NCBI GenBank assembly: GCA_944474755.1
Contig: OX104117.1
Coordinates: 80,886,926-80,950,925, forward strand
Direction: 5' to 3'
Length of the DNA: 64,000 nt
Source: Limnoperna fortunei
Taxonomy: Eukaryota; Mollusca; Bivalvia; Mytilida; Modiolidae
In this document: positions 1 to 13,800 of the stretch, one piece after another
How the letters are laid out: every line of letters begins with the position of its first letter
Numbering within the stretch: position 1 is the stretch's first letter
Notes under the pieces: generated by a model
The model's database searches: none
What the model was told of the DNA's origin: nothing
The model's input: the letters and a program-made list of their open reading frames with translations, nothing else
Made by a program: the position numbers and the translations under genes

Positions 1-197
1 ACAAAATCGTTGTTGGTACGCTGTTGATCAATTTTTGTGTAATTGTCTGGACTACTTATCTACCAATGGTGAATAACATGTACATAGTGGTCCTCAATCT
101 TAATTCATAGATTAAAACACTATTTTATATATTTAATTTTGTCAATCAGTTTCATACAATGTTGCTCAGTCGACGCAGAAATCAACAACACCCCCAG

Positions 198-1892
198 TAA
201 TGAGTTCCACAACACCTCCTCCTTCCGGCGGAAGTACTACAACGTTACCTAAAACGTCAACAATGCCTCCGCCAATGACTTCCCCACTGATGACCACACA
301 GACTCTCAAGACAGGTAAGTAGAGTGTTTTATATTGTTGGATTTTTTAATTTTAATGTGCAAAACATAGCCTCTATGTAACATTGGCCATTTTTTTTATC
401 ATGAAGCCAATTTATTTTATATATAATTGGAGTGTTGTAAGGTTATTATTTTGTGACTGAATGATTGATTGATTGAGTGGTTGACGTCCAGAGAGTAATA
501 TTTCAGCCAAATGCAGGCCGAGAAACAGTTAATAAACAATAAATAACTTAATGAATTGGGATGGGCTAATGGGGTTAATTTTTGACTGCAGCTGAACAAA
601 ATGCAGATTTTGGTAGGATCGAAAGAGAATGTTGTCTTTGTATACAATACAATAAACTTTCTTTTTTCGAAATATACATAAATCGCCTTTATCTCAAAAT
701 GCTTATCCACTATGGTCTGCGGTCAGGTTTGAGGAATAATAACCTCAACCTGACAACCCTACAACAAGAAGGCTTTCCCTATGCGCCACATACGGACGGA
801 CCTGTAAGCTGTGTTAGTCGAACGCTGGGAACCGTCACCAGTTTGCTATGTTATGTCACGTGTATTTATGTTGTTATCACATGAATAAATGAATAAGATG
901 ATAACACGCAGTAAATAAAGAAAACAGAAAGAATCTTAGTGTACAACAACCGAAAACACGATTAAATCAGAAAATTAATGTAATTAGCTATATATTTTTC
1001 ATTTGTCCCCCAAAGGAATGAGTTCTTCATCACCACCTCCTTCCGGTAGAAGTACTACAACGTTACCTAAAACGTCAACAATGCCTCCGCCAATGACTTC
1101 GCCTTTGATGACCACACAGACCCTCAAGACAGGTAAGTAGAGTCTTATATTGTTAAATTTTTTAATTTTAATGTGCAAAACATGGCCTTTATGTAACCTT
1201 GGCCAATTTATTTTATATATTTAACCATGAAGTCAATTTATTTTTTATATTATTGTAGTTAAGGTTATTATTTTATGACTGAATGATTGAGTGGTTGACA
1301 TTCAGCGAGTAATATTTCAGCCATATGCAGAACGAGAACCAGTTAACAAACAATACATAACGTAGAATCGGGATGGGCTAATTGGAATTATTTTTGACTG
1401 CAGCTGAACAATATGCAGATTTTGGTAGGATCGAAAGAGAATGTAGTATTTGTAGACGCTACAATATGCCTTCTTTTTTCGAAATATAAATAAATGGCCT
1501 TTATCTCAAAATGGTTTACCCACTATGGTCTGCGGGCAGGATTTAGGTCTTATAACCTGCTAACCCTACAACAAGAAGACTTTCCCTATGAGCCACACAC
1601 GGACGGACCAGTCAGCTATGTTAGTTGAGCACTGGGAACCGTCACCAGTTTGCTATGCTATATCCCCTTATTTATGTTGTTATCACATGGATATGGTGAT
1701 CACCTATAGTAAATATAAAGAAAACAAAAAAAATTAAATCAGCAAATAATGCAATTAAATATATTTGACATTGCCCTTCAGGAATGAGTTCTCCGTCCCC
1801 TCCTCAATCCAACGGAAGCACTACAACGTTACCTAAATTATCATCAATGACTTCACCCGTGATGAGCACACCGACTCCACTTAAGTCACTTG
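198..1892 (+). other. Three tandem Pro/Thr/Ser-rich (mucin-like) exons of the mesothelin-like gene
   Basis: Exons 198-314, 1016-1132 and 1782-1892 encode near-identical modules of 39, 39 and 37 codons. They are rich in Ser, Thr, Pro and Met, with a shared STTTLPK core and an MTSP motif. Each exon begins and ends in phase 1, so whole exons can be added or removed without a frameshift. Composition suggests an O-glycosylated, extended stalk of mucin type. The first codon is split with an exon outside the window, so more modules probably lie upstream. The first two modules differ at only a few codons, the third is more diverged. Confidence 0.75.
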
Positions 1893-4800
1893 GTAATTAG
1901 AGAGTTCTTTTTCAGACGTGATGGAATTTATTTGTTAAACATCGCATTTTGATATGAAACATTGAAATGAATTTATGTTATATTATTTAAGTTTTTATTT
2001 TGTATTGTAGTTGCTGGCCTCAGTGGCCTAGTAATTAAGGTAGTTAGTCTATCACGTGGTAGCGGGTTCGGGTCTCTCTGCCGACTAGGTGCATTCGACG
2101 TCAAACTTATTGACAATGATTGCCAGTTGTCCTACCAAAGGTCGGGGGTTTTCTCCGGGTACTACGGCTTCCTACTCAATAAAAAACAGACGCCACGATA
2201 TCGCTCAAAATTATTGAAATTGGCGTTAAACATGATTCACACATACACAATATATATATATATTATTTTAGTTAAAGTTATTATAATATGACTTAATGAT
2301 TGATTAAATAGTTGGCAGTATTTTAGCTAAATGCAGGACAAGAACAAATTAACAAACACAAATTTAATTAAAAATAATGTGTTGGGATGCCAACACAGAA
2401 GTCGCCCAAAATCCCCATGGATAGTATTGCGTTCTACTCAGGATATTGAAATATACCTACAAATCAAATTCCATTAAAATCGGACAACGTTGACAATTTG
2501 ACACGTTTTTGGCAGCCATTTTGAAACCCACGGTTGAAAAAAAATTCCGAATATGGAGTTCCAATCGGGACACTTAAATCTACATCCACACCAATTTTTT
2601 TGTGCAATCGCAGCACGTTAAATTTCATCGAGATCGGATAACGTTGAAAATAATACAGGTTTTTTCGCCACCATTTTGAACGCGATGTCGGAAAAAAATT
2701 TCAAAGGTAGCGTTTCACCCCAAATACTAAAATCTACCTCCATGCCAAATTTCAGAAAAATTTGTCTTATCGTAGCGACTATAATAAACCCGTTCTTTAT
2801 CGAGATATAATAAATGGCATTAATCTCCAAATCCTTTACACACTAAAGTCACATTGGGACTGACTAGGCATCTCTGTCATTTGAGCGCTGGGAATCGTAT
2901 GTTATGTCATGTCATGTTAATTAAAATATGTTATTTTATCACATTGATGGCCACACACAGTAAATACAGAAAACATGAAAGGAAGTATTAAATCAGTAAA
3001 TTACTGGAATTAACAATATTTGTTATTGGTGTTTGTTGTTTGAATGATATTTAACGCCATTCTTTTTTTAGCTATATCATGGCTTAAATATCATGGTTTT
3101 TATTGGGGAGAAAGCCGCAGTACCCAGAGAAAACCCTCAGAGTAGGAAAACTGACAATCCTTGTCAATAAAGATTGGAGTCGAGTACACCCTGCCCGCAG
3201 TGAAACTCAAAACCGAAATCTCAGTGTTGACACACCACGTGATCAAAAGTAGAACTATCTAAACAGTAAAAGAACTACTTAAGCACTCGGTCTCAGAGGC
3301 CCCCTGTTTGTTACTGGATGTAGGGTAATATTTTACTTACCAATATTCGTTGCATACTCTTTGTCGTCTCATTTAGAATCCTTCAGAATACGTATAAAAA
3401 AACGAGAAATTTGCTAACGTATAGGGTCATTTGTTCGGGAATCTTTTTATCAAAATAATCGAAATGTCTGAGGAATGCACAATAATATTTTTTAAAATGG
3501 CTAGAGCATGCACGCCAACCAAAATCATTACTCTGAGAAAAAACGACAAGCCTTGGTTTACAAACGAATTTCGTCGAGAGATAAGAAAGCGCGAACGGTA
3601 AAGTAAATTCGTACAGAATTATCGTCAGACATCAAATTGTAACGTAAAAGAAATAAAGTAAATAACTCAATGAAAATAGCAAAGGAAAATTAATAGAAAA
3701 ACCTTGATACGGATATATTAAAAATGCCTCAAACCATAAAATCTACTGGAAGCTACAAACCCGGATAAAATCACAATCACAATATTCCCCCGCTGAAAAT
3801 GAGATTGAAAACGAAAACTTGGAGGATATGATTTATGATGACGACAAGCAGTGTTTACTGCTTATTCTAATTCTTATCCTTTTTGCTGATGATTTTGCAA
3901 ATAAAATATGTTAAACTAATGTATCGATGATATTATCAACGTATTCCAGTGTTTTAAATTCCTAAAACAGAACACTATTGGTACAAAACCCAATTATCAA
4001 TTTTTACTGAAAGATACCTTACACCTATTAGGTATCCAACTCTTGTATTATCTGTGAACTACTCATCATTCAAGAATTTACACTCTTTGTGGATACCAAA
4101 CTTCTCGTGTACTTTTAATTGAAAAGAAGAATAAAAATTACAAATATCAAGACAACTTTGTTGTAGTGACGACAACGAAAGCGCTTCCAGTTGTAACATA
4201 TCCGTGTCCAAAAGAGTGCCAGACATGCCAGCTATATCTAGACATTACAGGGAACTGCATGGCCTTTGATATGTACGGATCTATGCAAAAAAAATTCTAC
4301 GATACCTTGCCTCTAGTTTCACAGCAAGATTATAACTACCTTTCAAATACATCACGTGAGTTTTATTGTAGCGACACATTGTTGGAATTATTTAGCATTG
4401 ACAAAACTAATGGTACTTTATTTCTTATAACAATATTGCCTATTAATTGCAATGACCATCATAACCAAAATAATTTTGATGATCACACATTATCTGGTCT
4501 AGCAGGCATTGTTAGTTGTTCTGTTAGGAAAGTATACGATTCAATTATTTAATTCTAATTTAAAAACATTTCATATTAATTAATGTTTTTATACATATCA
4601 TTAAAATATATATATTTTTAAAGTTATTTAACTCATTACGACGAACTACCAAACCAGAAACTTTTATAAACTTGCTGAGTTGATAATTGATGCTACAATG
4701 TATATGTTTACGCTATTGTTGATATTAGTATTTCAGACAACTGCTTACATGGCAACCTGTGACGGCATCAAATTTTACCTCAAAATATGGGCTGCACTTA

Positions 4801-7800
4801 CCCAAAAGCAAAAAGATAATTTGTTAAAGTTCATTCGAGATCCACCAAACGTAACACTTACAGATCAAGCAGAGTTACCAAAAACTGCCTTTTCTATATT
4901 AGAGGTATGAACACTAATAGAAAGATATCATTTTCTAATAATTATACACGTAAACTTGAAAAAAGTGAGTGAACCAATTAAAGAATCAACATTGTCATCA
5001 AAATCCTCGACAATCAAGGTTGGTAAACCCACTACCAAATCCTGAAACACATGAAATGATTTGTTTCAAAAACAATAATTTGTGCAAAAATTACCAACAA
5101 ACTGGATGCAGATTATGATGTAAATTCTATAACGTGTGAGCAATATAGAACTCAAATATTGTATTGGGGATTTTTGTTTCGTTTCAGTATATTATTAAAA
5201 CTAATTTTTTGTGTGTTGTAAATTGTTCTGTTTCTTATATACAGATTATTAGTTATGACCATGCTATTCATACGTTTGCAAGAATCATTGTTCTACAGAA
5301 AAATAAACGCTTACTTCACAATATATGGAGGCCGGCTTTTTTAACTATAAAACTCTGTCAACACATATGAAATGTTTTTATAATGCATTCTGTATTAAGC
5401 ACATATCTTGACTTCACTGGTAACACAATGGTTCTGTCAGTTTACCTATGTATAACTGCCAATCTAGAATTACCTATCCATTATAGTATTACCATTTAAC
5501 ATAAGAAACCTTGTACCGTACTGTGACTTATTCTCTCTGCCGGATTCTCACACATCAATATTCAATCTGTACATGTAAACTAATTTTCGAGAAGTCAGTT
5601 GCATGTATTTTGCAAAGGGTAAAATTCGGTATTTCGCAGTTATTTTACTCTTAGTCCGATTGACCTAAGGTTTGACTCCCAAGTTTCAATGATCAAATAA
5701 AGAGTTTTAACTATTAACAGCTTTCGTTATCAATTCTACAAGTGAACTGCTTGCCCTTTCAGAGTTTTTGTTGGGTTCATCTTTAACTTTCTGTTATTTT
5801 CTAATGATTTTTTTGTGTTTGATTCTTTATTTTGAAGCTGTGTCAGCTATAAATCCATTATTTGATTAACAGAGCCCATTTATTGTAGCCAATGGTCGAA
5901 CGAGCAATGTTTCAGAAAATGAATGGAAATCAAAAGCTGGCTATGTGTAAAAATTTGACTTATGTTGACTGTTTTACTAGAGTTGCTATTGACAGGAACA
6001 TTGACTGTGGAAAACTTCTGTTGGTAAGTCGTTGTTTAAATGTATACTAAAAACATGTAACGAAAATCTGTTACATTTTGCATTGTACAAGAGCTGTACC
6101 AGTGTCACATAAACAACGCTAAGAGTGTTTTTTGTTTAAACATGTCAGTTTCAACAATATTACAAAATATACTGAAATTGTATTTTAATGGACAAAAACG
6201 CAAATGTACGCATGTTTTAAATGCCGTCATCACAAGTATAGAATATCACTTGGAAATTTCAGAATCCCGACACTAGGATTAGTGATGTTTTTTTTTAATT
6301 TTTCCCCTATATAGCTATTCTCGTAAATCACATTACTAGATGTACGTGATTTGCACGACGGTTGATAGTATCAAAACAGTAGATGATTAGCATGTCAAAA
6401 ACTTATCTCACTTTTATATGGAGTTGTAATGTCTTCTGCTTTGTTGTCTTATTAGTTTCTAACTTATCATAGTATTAAGTTTAACGACAATTAATTAATG
6501 GAACACTAAGCCGGCATAAGAGAATTGTTAACAATAACATTAAAACAACACCTTAATTTTTATTATATCTACATATAGAATTACTATTGCATTTTGGATT
6601 GTAACTGTTTTATGTCACATTAAAAAAACAAAAGATTGAATAAAAAAGCCTAATGATATTGGCCAGGCTTTCCGTATTATAACCTGACAATTTCTCACGA
6701 GTCAAAATCCCTTACGTACACATTAGCTAAAAGGCACCGTTTCAGATCAAGTTCTCGGAACACTCCCAGCACCTATGTGGACTATTGAAACTTTCACTGA
6801 AGTATTATTGTAGGCCTCGGGTACAGCTGATGCAAAGAGTATCCAATCTCTACTTGACGTGAGGAATTGTTCGAACTGGGATAAAGATCAATGGAATCTT
6901 ACAATGAAATATTCTCCGGAAATCTTAGATATGGATTGTCTGAAAAATGCACCGCCAGATGTTATGATCGACAAGTAAAAAAGTTTAGCTTTTGTATTTT
7001 TTGTGTCAGACTCTTTTAACTGTGTACTTTTGTCAAGATATGGCAAAACAAAAATAACGACTAGTCACGACGGATAACGTAACTGACGCTGAGTTAGAAA
7101 TGCGGAGCATTTCATTTTCAAAGGAATACACGTTTGTGTCACATTAACAATTTGAATATACTGCTTACCTTGACACTGTACAATCATATGTAGGCCCAGT
7201 CTAGAAAGTATTACCTTTCATATAATAAATTTGTCTAAATTGATTCAATTTACATTGACAGAATATTTCTTTAAATATTAAATCTATTTATAATTAATTA
7301 TTCACATCTACAGTTAATTATTTGCTCATTTACATCCTTTACTTGCAGCGTTGATAGTCTTGCAGAACATTGTAACAAACTGGACAAACGTACCATCAAC
7401 ATACTAGCAAACATTACTACTTCTAAACTAATGAATGATACAAAGAACGGGAAACCGCTGACAACCACTCAGAAAAATTCCTTGTCCGATCTTCTTACAT
7501 CATGTGGAGCTGACCCTTCTTTCATGGGTAATCTTATGACCAAATCAGAGGTAAGATAAAAATGTAGACAATTAAATACAAGAAATAATATGTCATTCGC
7601 TCGAAGGTTTCGGAATATCTATAAACATGTTATTTATCTAAATTTTGTTTCCAGATGTTATCTAAAGTCGACTTTAGTAAGACTGATACCAAAGATGGTA
7701 TTCAGTTTATGAAGGACGCTCTTCAGAGTGTAAAGCCAAAAGACTTGAAAAAGGATCAGATTGTTAAGTACGAATTATGCTTAGTAATATCATTGTATGT

Positions 7801-10800
7801 GTTACACGAATATTTATCTTCCACTTAAAGCATGCTCTAGTAAAGTAAATATAACTATATGTTACTTACAAGTACGAGTAATGTCAGGTACTCCGACGTC
7901 GTCTCTCTATAAAAACTTGCACTCCACGATTTAGCTGAACACTTTTCTGAAAGCGGCCTAAAACTTCATTTATGTAACCAAACAAACAAGCACAAGTTGG
8001 TTGTATATATCTTATTTTAATAAAGAAATGTATAAACACGGTATATAAATTCACATGCCGAAGTTTGCAGATTTAACCTAAAAAAGAAGTTAAATACTTG
8101 CATGGTGCAAACTATATCATAACAAGCCTCAGGTTTTTCCGTATTGGATTTTAACTTTACACGTATCCTTGTTTCTGATGCAGCTCATTTAAGATGATGA
8201 TGTACAACAGGAGCATTTTGGTGGAACTAAATACAACAGAACTTATGGCTGCAGTATGTGAAATATGTGACAAATCTGATAGTTTTGACAGTGCTGATGT
8301 AAGTGACGGTATTTATCTTAATCTATTGCAACATTGTGTTTATTTTCAATCACTTTTTTCATTTAATGAATCAGGACAATTCTTTAACTGTTTTCATCTT
8401 AGCAATTCAAAGTCAAAGATGAAGAAGATCATTTGATCTATTACAAATTCTTCAGAATGATTCTTATTATCATACCTTCAGCTTATGTATGTCCAAAATG
8501 CTTTTCAGCTCGCTAAGCTAGCAGATGTTGTATTTAAACGCATACCAACTTTAGCAGATCCTTCAACGTATACCGATTCGATATTGGATTGCATTGGTCC
8601 GCTACTTCAGTTTCTGCCAATGAAATCATTTGATAAGATTTCAAATGCGTCGCTAAGTAGTGCAATAACTGGTGGTAAAATGAAGAACGTAACAATAACA
8701 TCAAAGAATATGGTAAGTAAATCAAACTATCAAACAGCTAAATCTGTACTACAGTGACTATGTATGTTAACCTTTGTTTTAAGTTCTAAATTATTTTAAT
8801 TAAAGTGTGACTGTGGGGTACTCTGCAAGTGATTTTACATTGCCAAGCATTTCAAGATTTAAACAGATATAAACCATAACATCTGTGACTAGTTTCCTTT
8901 GCCAAAATTAGCGGTAGGCTGGAACAATATTTTCTAAGGGGGACCTCGGTTGCAGGTGGATAAGGTAGTAAGCCATCTGCTTTGATCACGTGGTCTGTCA
9001 ACACTGAGGTTGCGGGTTCAAACCTCACTGCGGAAAGATTGTACTCGACTCCATTCTTAATTGACAAGAATTGCCCGTTTTCTTACCGCAGTTTGGGGTT
9101 ACTCCGTCTTCCTCGCAAATTAAAACTCGACACCTTGATATAGATGAAAAATAAAACCAACAAGGTTCCTTATGGTTGCTCGGCTGTTTCCACTTGTTGC
9201 ATGGTTGTTTTAATCCTAATCCGTATTCTTATTGGTTACTTATAATCATCAAATCTTTAGTATTAATGCCACTTTCCCGTCTTTTTTAGCTCTTTAATAT
9301 ACGTCATATACACCCATAATACAAGTTATCTAATTGTCAACATGGTTACAACATATTAAAATTGTCGGATTCAATTCCACAAATCTGGTTATTTTAGTTG
9401 TTGTTTGATTTTTGTTTATTTGGCGCTTTCGATGAAGGTGCCAAAATTATACACAACAAAATAAAGCATGCAATAACATTTTACACCCCCAAAATAGTGT
9501 ACGGTAAGACAATATCATATAGTTTATGGCTTGAAATACCGGTAATACACAGGTGTTTGTGTAAGGGGAAATTATTATATTAGTACGTTTGTATGTTTAT
9601 TTTCTTTTTTTCTTATAACATTGCTAAGAAAACACAATGCACGAATTTGTATTTACATATATTCATACCATATACTAATTAGAAGCTGTCATGGACCATA
9701 CACTGTACATATATCATCTTCATTGTCATTCAATCAAAGATGAATTGCAGGAAGAAAAAAAACCAATTAAATATGTAATATGTGATTGTTATTTACTGAC
9801 AGGAGAACAATCAGGCGTTATGGCCGCGATCCGTACATGTATACACGCCCGCCCATGCAAGTTATACTCCAATATATATGTAGAAATATATAAACATTAA
9901 TGTTTGTTCATGTTTAAAAGTCTAAATAATTAACTTTCTAAATGCGCGGTCTTAGTTTCGAGTTCATTTTTTGTTAAGTCACTGCCTTTTCGAAGACAAT
10001 AAAGTTGACACACTTTCAAATTTTTTTTAGCTGTGTGCAAGTTTAAATTTCTGTGGTTGCCAGTAAAAACCCTTAAAATGTGAAGTTTTATGTTAGCTAA
10101 CAAAAACTTAAAAATAAATCTGACATTTGAATTAAGTTTGATTTGAGAAATCAAACGGTCATTTACATTCCAAAATAATAGGTTATATTTCAATTACATA
10201 TAGATTTTTTCAATTACTTTAGATTTCAGGTACTATTGTTTTAAGACCTATATCTCATAGACGCAAACCAGGTTAACAGTGTAACATACACGGTTAACAA
10301 TGGAAACATTTGTACATGTATAATTTAGGCAGACTCATGATTCCATCCGACGTTGTTTTATAATTATAAATGGTTAAAATATGCAGTAATAAATACAGCA
10401 AATTAATTTAATGCAAACAGATAGAAATTTAAACGCTATGCAAAGAAGGTATTTTCTTTACATCACTTTTTTGAAAAGCAATTTTCTATGCCAGACGCAC
10501 TGTGAACCTTATGAAACCAAACTCGCCAATGGTTAACAAAGTAAAATAAAATTTAAAAAAATCAATGCTGCAAATTTAAACAATGAAAAATTACTGAATA
10601 AATAAATGATATGTGTATCGTCACCAAACTGGAGATTTAATTTCATAGCATATAATTAAACAAAACATGAAAAATTATTTTTTGAACACATAAAAAATGA
10701 ATGAAGCTACCCCCCCCCTCACTAAAACCGGAGGTAGGTTCTGGTTCTTCGACAGGGGAAGCAATTTCAACTCCAATCGTAGCACCCCTTCGTTTCAGTC

Positions 10801-13800
10801 AGGTTAAAATCAGGTAATTAGTAATATCCAGTGGTATTCATAATACAATAAGACGGAGAGAGAAAGTTTCTTTAAATCTTTAATTTGATTTATTTGGTCT
10901 TTGCAGGGAAAAAAAGTATTAGATACCGCCAAGTCTGCCTTAAAAAAATCGAATGTAAGTATTTCTGGTTTTTCCATCTATTAAACTATATAGCTTTGAG
11001 CTTAATCCTGTTGTAATAAATGGCCAAATCCAAGAATAGGAAAACCTACCCACGTTATAATCAAATGTCGGATCGCATTTGGGAGAGGAATTTTTAATAA
11101 TGATCAGCCGAGTATTGATGGCGGTCTAGTTGAAAACAAAACCCTGTTTAAATTGTTTATTGATCAAAAGTATCTTCCGGTCTAAAAAAATTCGAATAGT
11201 GATCGCATGATCTAGTATTACCTATGAGTTGTGAAATGTAAATTTGCTTCAATGAATAGAAAATTGACAATTGGTAAGATAAAGTCATCAGGCCTTTCAA
11301 AGAGTTTAGTTTGTAGTTTTCCACTTGAGGCTAGTCTGAAAAGAAGGTCTAAATTAAAAAGGATCTAATATCAAGCTCCCAGTATAAATAAAATGCTAGT
11401 CATATATTTGTTTTTAATACTTTGAATATTTCTTTAATAAAAAGAAATTCTATAAGTATATAAATACAATTCGTTTGTGCGGAATGTATTATGTCGCAAT
11501 ATATATGTCGAATATTATATATACCTGACCATTTTTAAAAGTCCTTCTGATTTTAGTCTTGTCTAACACACGGTTTTCCTAAGGGGTCAACTACAAATAA
11601 TTAGTACGAGACATATATTTTAAATCAAAGGAATGTCAAATTTCTGTTGATGAAGATAAACTTTTGTGCATATTCCGAAGCATCACACATTACCCCGATG
11701 GAGCTATTATGGAGAGATATCTATCACCAATATATCGATAAAATCAAGGTTAGTAGGATAATTCCCAAAACAAAAACTACACGCATGCTTCAATTGTATT
11801 AATATGTGTTGCTATCATAACACCATTAGATTTTTGTTCTACCACATTAATTGAAATAGTAAACTATAAGGTTTCTATGTTTTGCTCACTGGAATTATAA
11901 GCGAATTAAATAACAATCTCAGTAATCTATGTCATGTTTTAGGGTGCATTTAACAGTTCTGATCTTGACAATATTGGATCTGGTGTAATTGCCATGTATG
12001 GTAGTGACATAGATAAGATTCCAACTTCATCATTTTCTGACAGCGTAATTGAGTTGTTTGCCACCAACATTAAGAAAACAAAGAACAGTGACTTCAAACC
12101 GCCAAAATCATTGATCTCATCACTAGTGACAAAGGTAGAAAAGACACGTTGGATGCATTAAAGTTTTCTTGCAATAACATTTTTGACAGCAGTGTCATTT
12201 TCTCATACTTATGCCTTTTTTATCTACAAATTTTATTTTGCGAAATCGGAAATTTTTATGAAAGCAAACACGAAATTCAACCACATTTCATCCAGTAATC
12301 TAGTCCTTCAACATTAGCAAATGTAAATAATGAATGATGATCGAGGTCGCGAACTATTAGACTTGTATGCACTATTTTAAAGTATCAATTAAAACAGCAA
12401 AACATATATATTCCCGTGAAATTCGTTCGAAAGCTGTAATGTATAAATACTTAATTAATTTATAACACTGCTAAACGAAGTAATAACAAAATACCGAACA
12501 CCAAGTAAAACTGTCAAAAAGTACATAGGATGCATGACATGTCGTAAGTTGTCGTGTCATATTGATTACGATAACGATAGATAGTTTTCGCTATCCTACG
12601 TATTTGACAAAATCTAAACCCCTAATTTGGTTTCTTTTCACTGAGCTTATAAAAAACATTGGCCAATTCAGGATATTGTAGAGAGTTTACGCTAAGAAGT
12701 TTTCCTTCGCATCATTGTTCGTACAGGCACCTTGTTTTTTGTGTTCTTATCTCCATGTTTCGTGAGATTTTAACTTTGAATTTCTATCTGCTACACAATA
12801 ATATACGAAATTGTATAAAACAAAAATGTAATGCAAAACACATTTTATTTAACAAAATAGATAAAATCAAGTCCAAGTTGTGTGAAAAAAGCCATCGAAA
12901 GTGGACTCGGAGACAATATACCTACTGAATATCTGAAAAATGCAACTATTTCTGATTTACCAGATATTACTGGCGAGACTTCTGAAGTTACAATAGAAGT
13001 TGATGCTAAACGGGTATGTAAATTAAAATGAATATAGTTAATATATTAATATATTAATAATACCAGAAAGCTCTTGTTGTTCGGTCGGTTTTCTTTGCTA
13101 TTTTCATATTCCAAAGTTGGAGAAAAAATATTGAAAAAAAATCGAGAAAATAAAGAAGACAATATCGCCATTCCGCACAAACTCTTAGGAAGGGGTGAGA
13201 TGAGGTGCATCGATAGGGTAAGCTAGCAACACACTAAACACAAAAGACATTAAAGGCAGAACAGGTCGACATAAGCTGCTTACTTTTAACTTCGTTTATG
13301 ATAAACAAATACAACCATTATTTTAAAGAGTTTACAATAACAGTGCTCATTTGATAGGTTCTATTTAGCTTTCCTATTATATATTTTTTTGCCCGGAAAA
13401 TCATGAGAGAATTTTGAATGGTCTTGTAATTCATCACGTAATAAATTATTCATTTTTGAAATCTTTACGTTGGTAATGTCTATACATTCATAAGCACATA
13501 ATTGGAACTTCTGTCGACAGCAGAAAATCTCATATACTTACAGTTATGCATTTACTTTGATGTTCATAAATCATCGTATGCATCGTTTGTAAAGAATATG
13601 TCCACAGTAAACAGTATAGCAGTACTTGCCTTTGAATAACATTAATATAAATTGCTGTATTTATTTATCAAATTTCAGGCCAGGTTTCTTGTAGACAAAT
13701 TAAAGTCTAAAATTGGAGTCGTCAATGGAGCTGATACAAACTTTACCCTACAACGACTCTCCAACATAAAGAATATCGCCTGCGGGTTAACGATAGACGA

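Larger units (their letters stand above)
198..3020 (+). repeat. Tandem triplication of a roughly 0.8-kb exon-plus-intron unit
   Basis: The exons at 198, 1016 and 1782 lie 818 and 766 bp apart, and the introns between them align too. Shared landmarks include the segment after the donor (315-390 and 1133-1205), the 'GACTGCAGCTGAACAA' block (about 584 and 1397) and the 'GCTGGGAACCGTCACCAG' block (823 and 1630). The third unit is traceable to about 3010 but has been split by a SINE at 2016-2235 and another repeat at 2386-2790. A fourth PTS exon is not found where it would be expected; a SINE starts there. Confidence 0.8.

Noticed and set aside
2016..2090. tRNA genes at the heads of the repeats (2016, 8938, 56823)
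   Set aside because: A- and B-box-like motifs are present but acceptor stems do not close and a common non-tRNA body follows, so they are SINEs.
11640..11756. Possible extra exon ending ATCAAG/GTTAGT before 11943
   Set aside because: The donor is acceptable but no upstream acceptor gives a phase-0 open frame; an in-frame stop occurs near its end.
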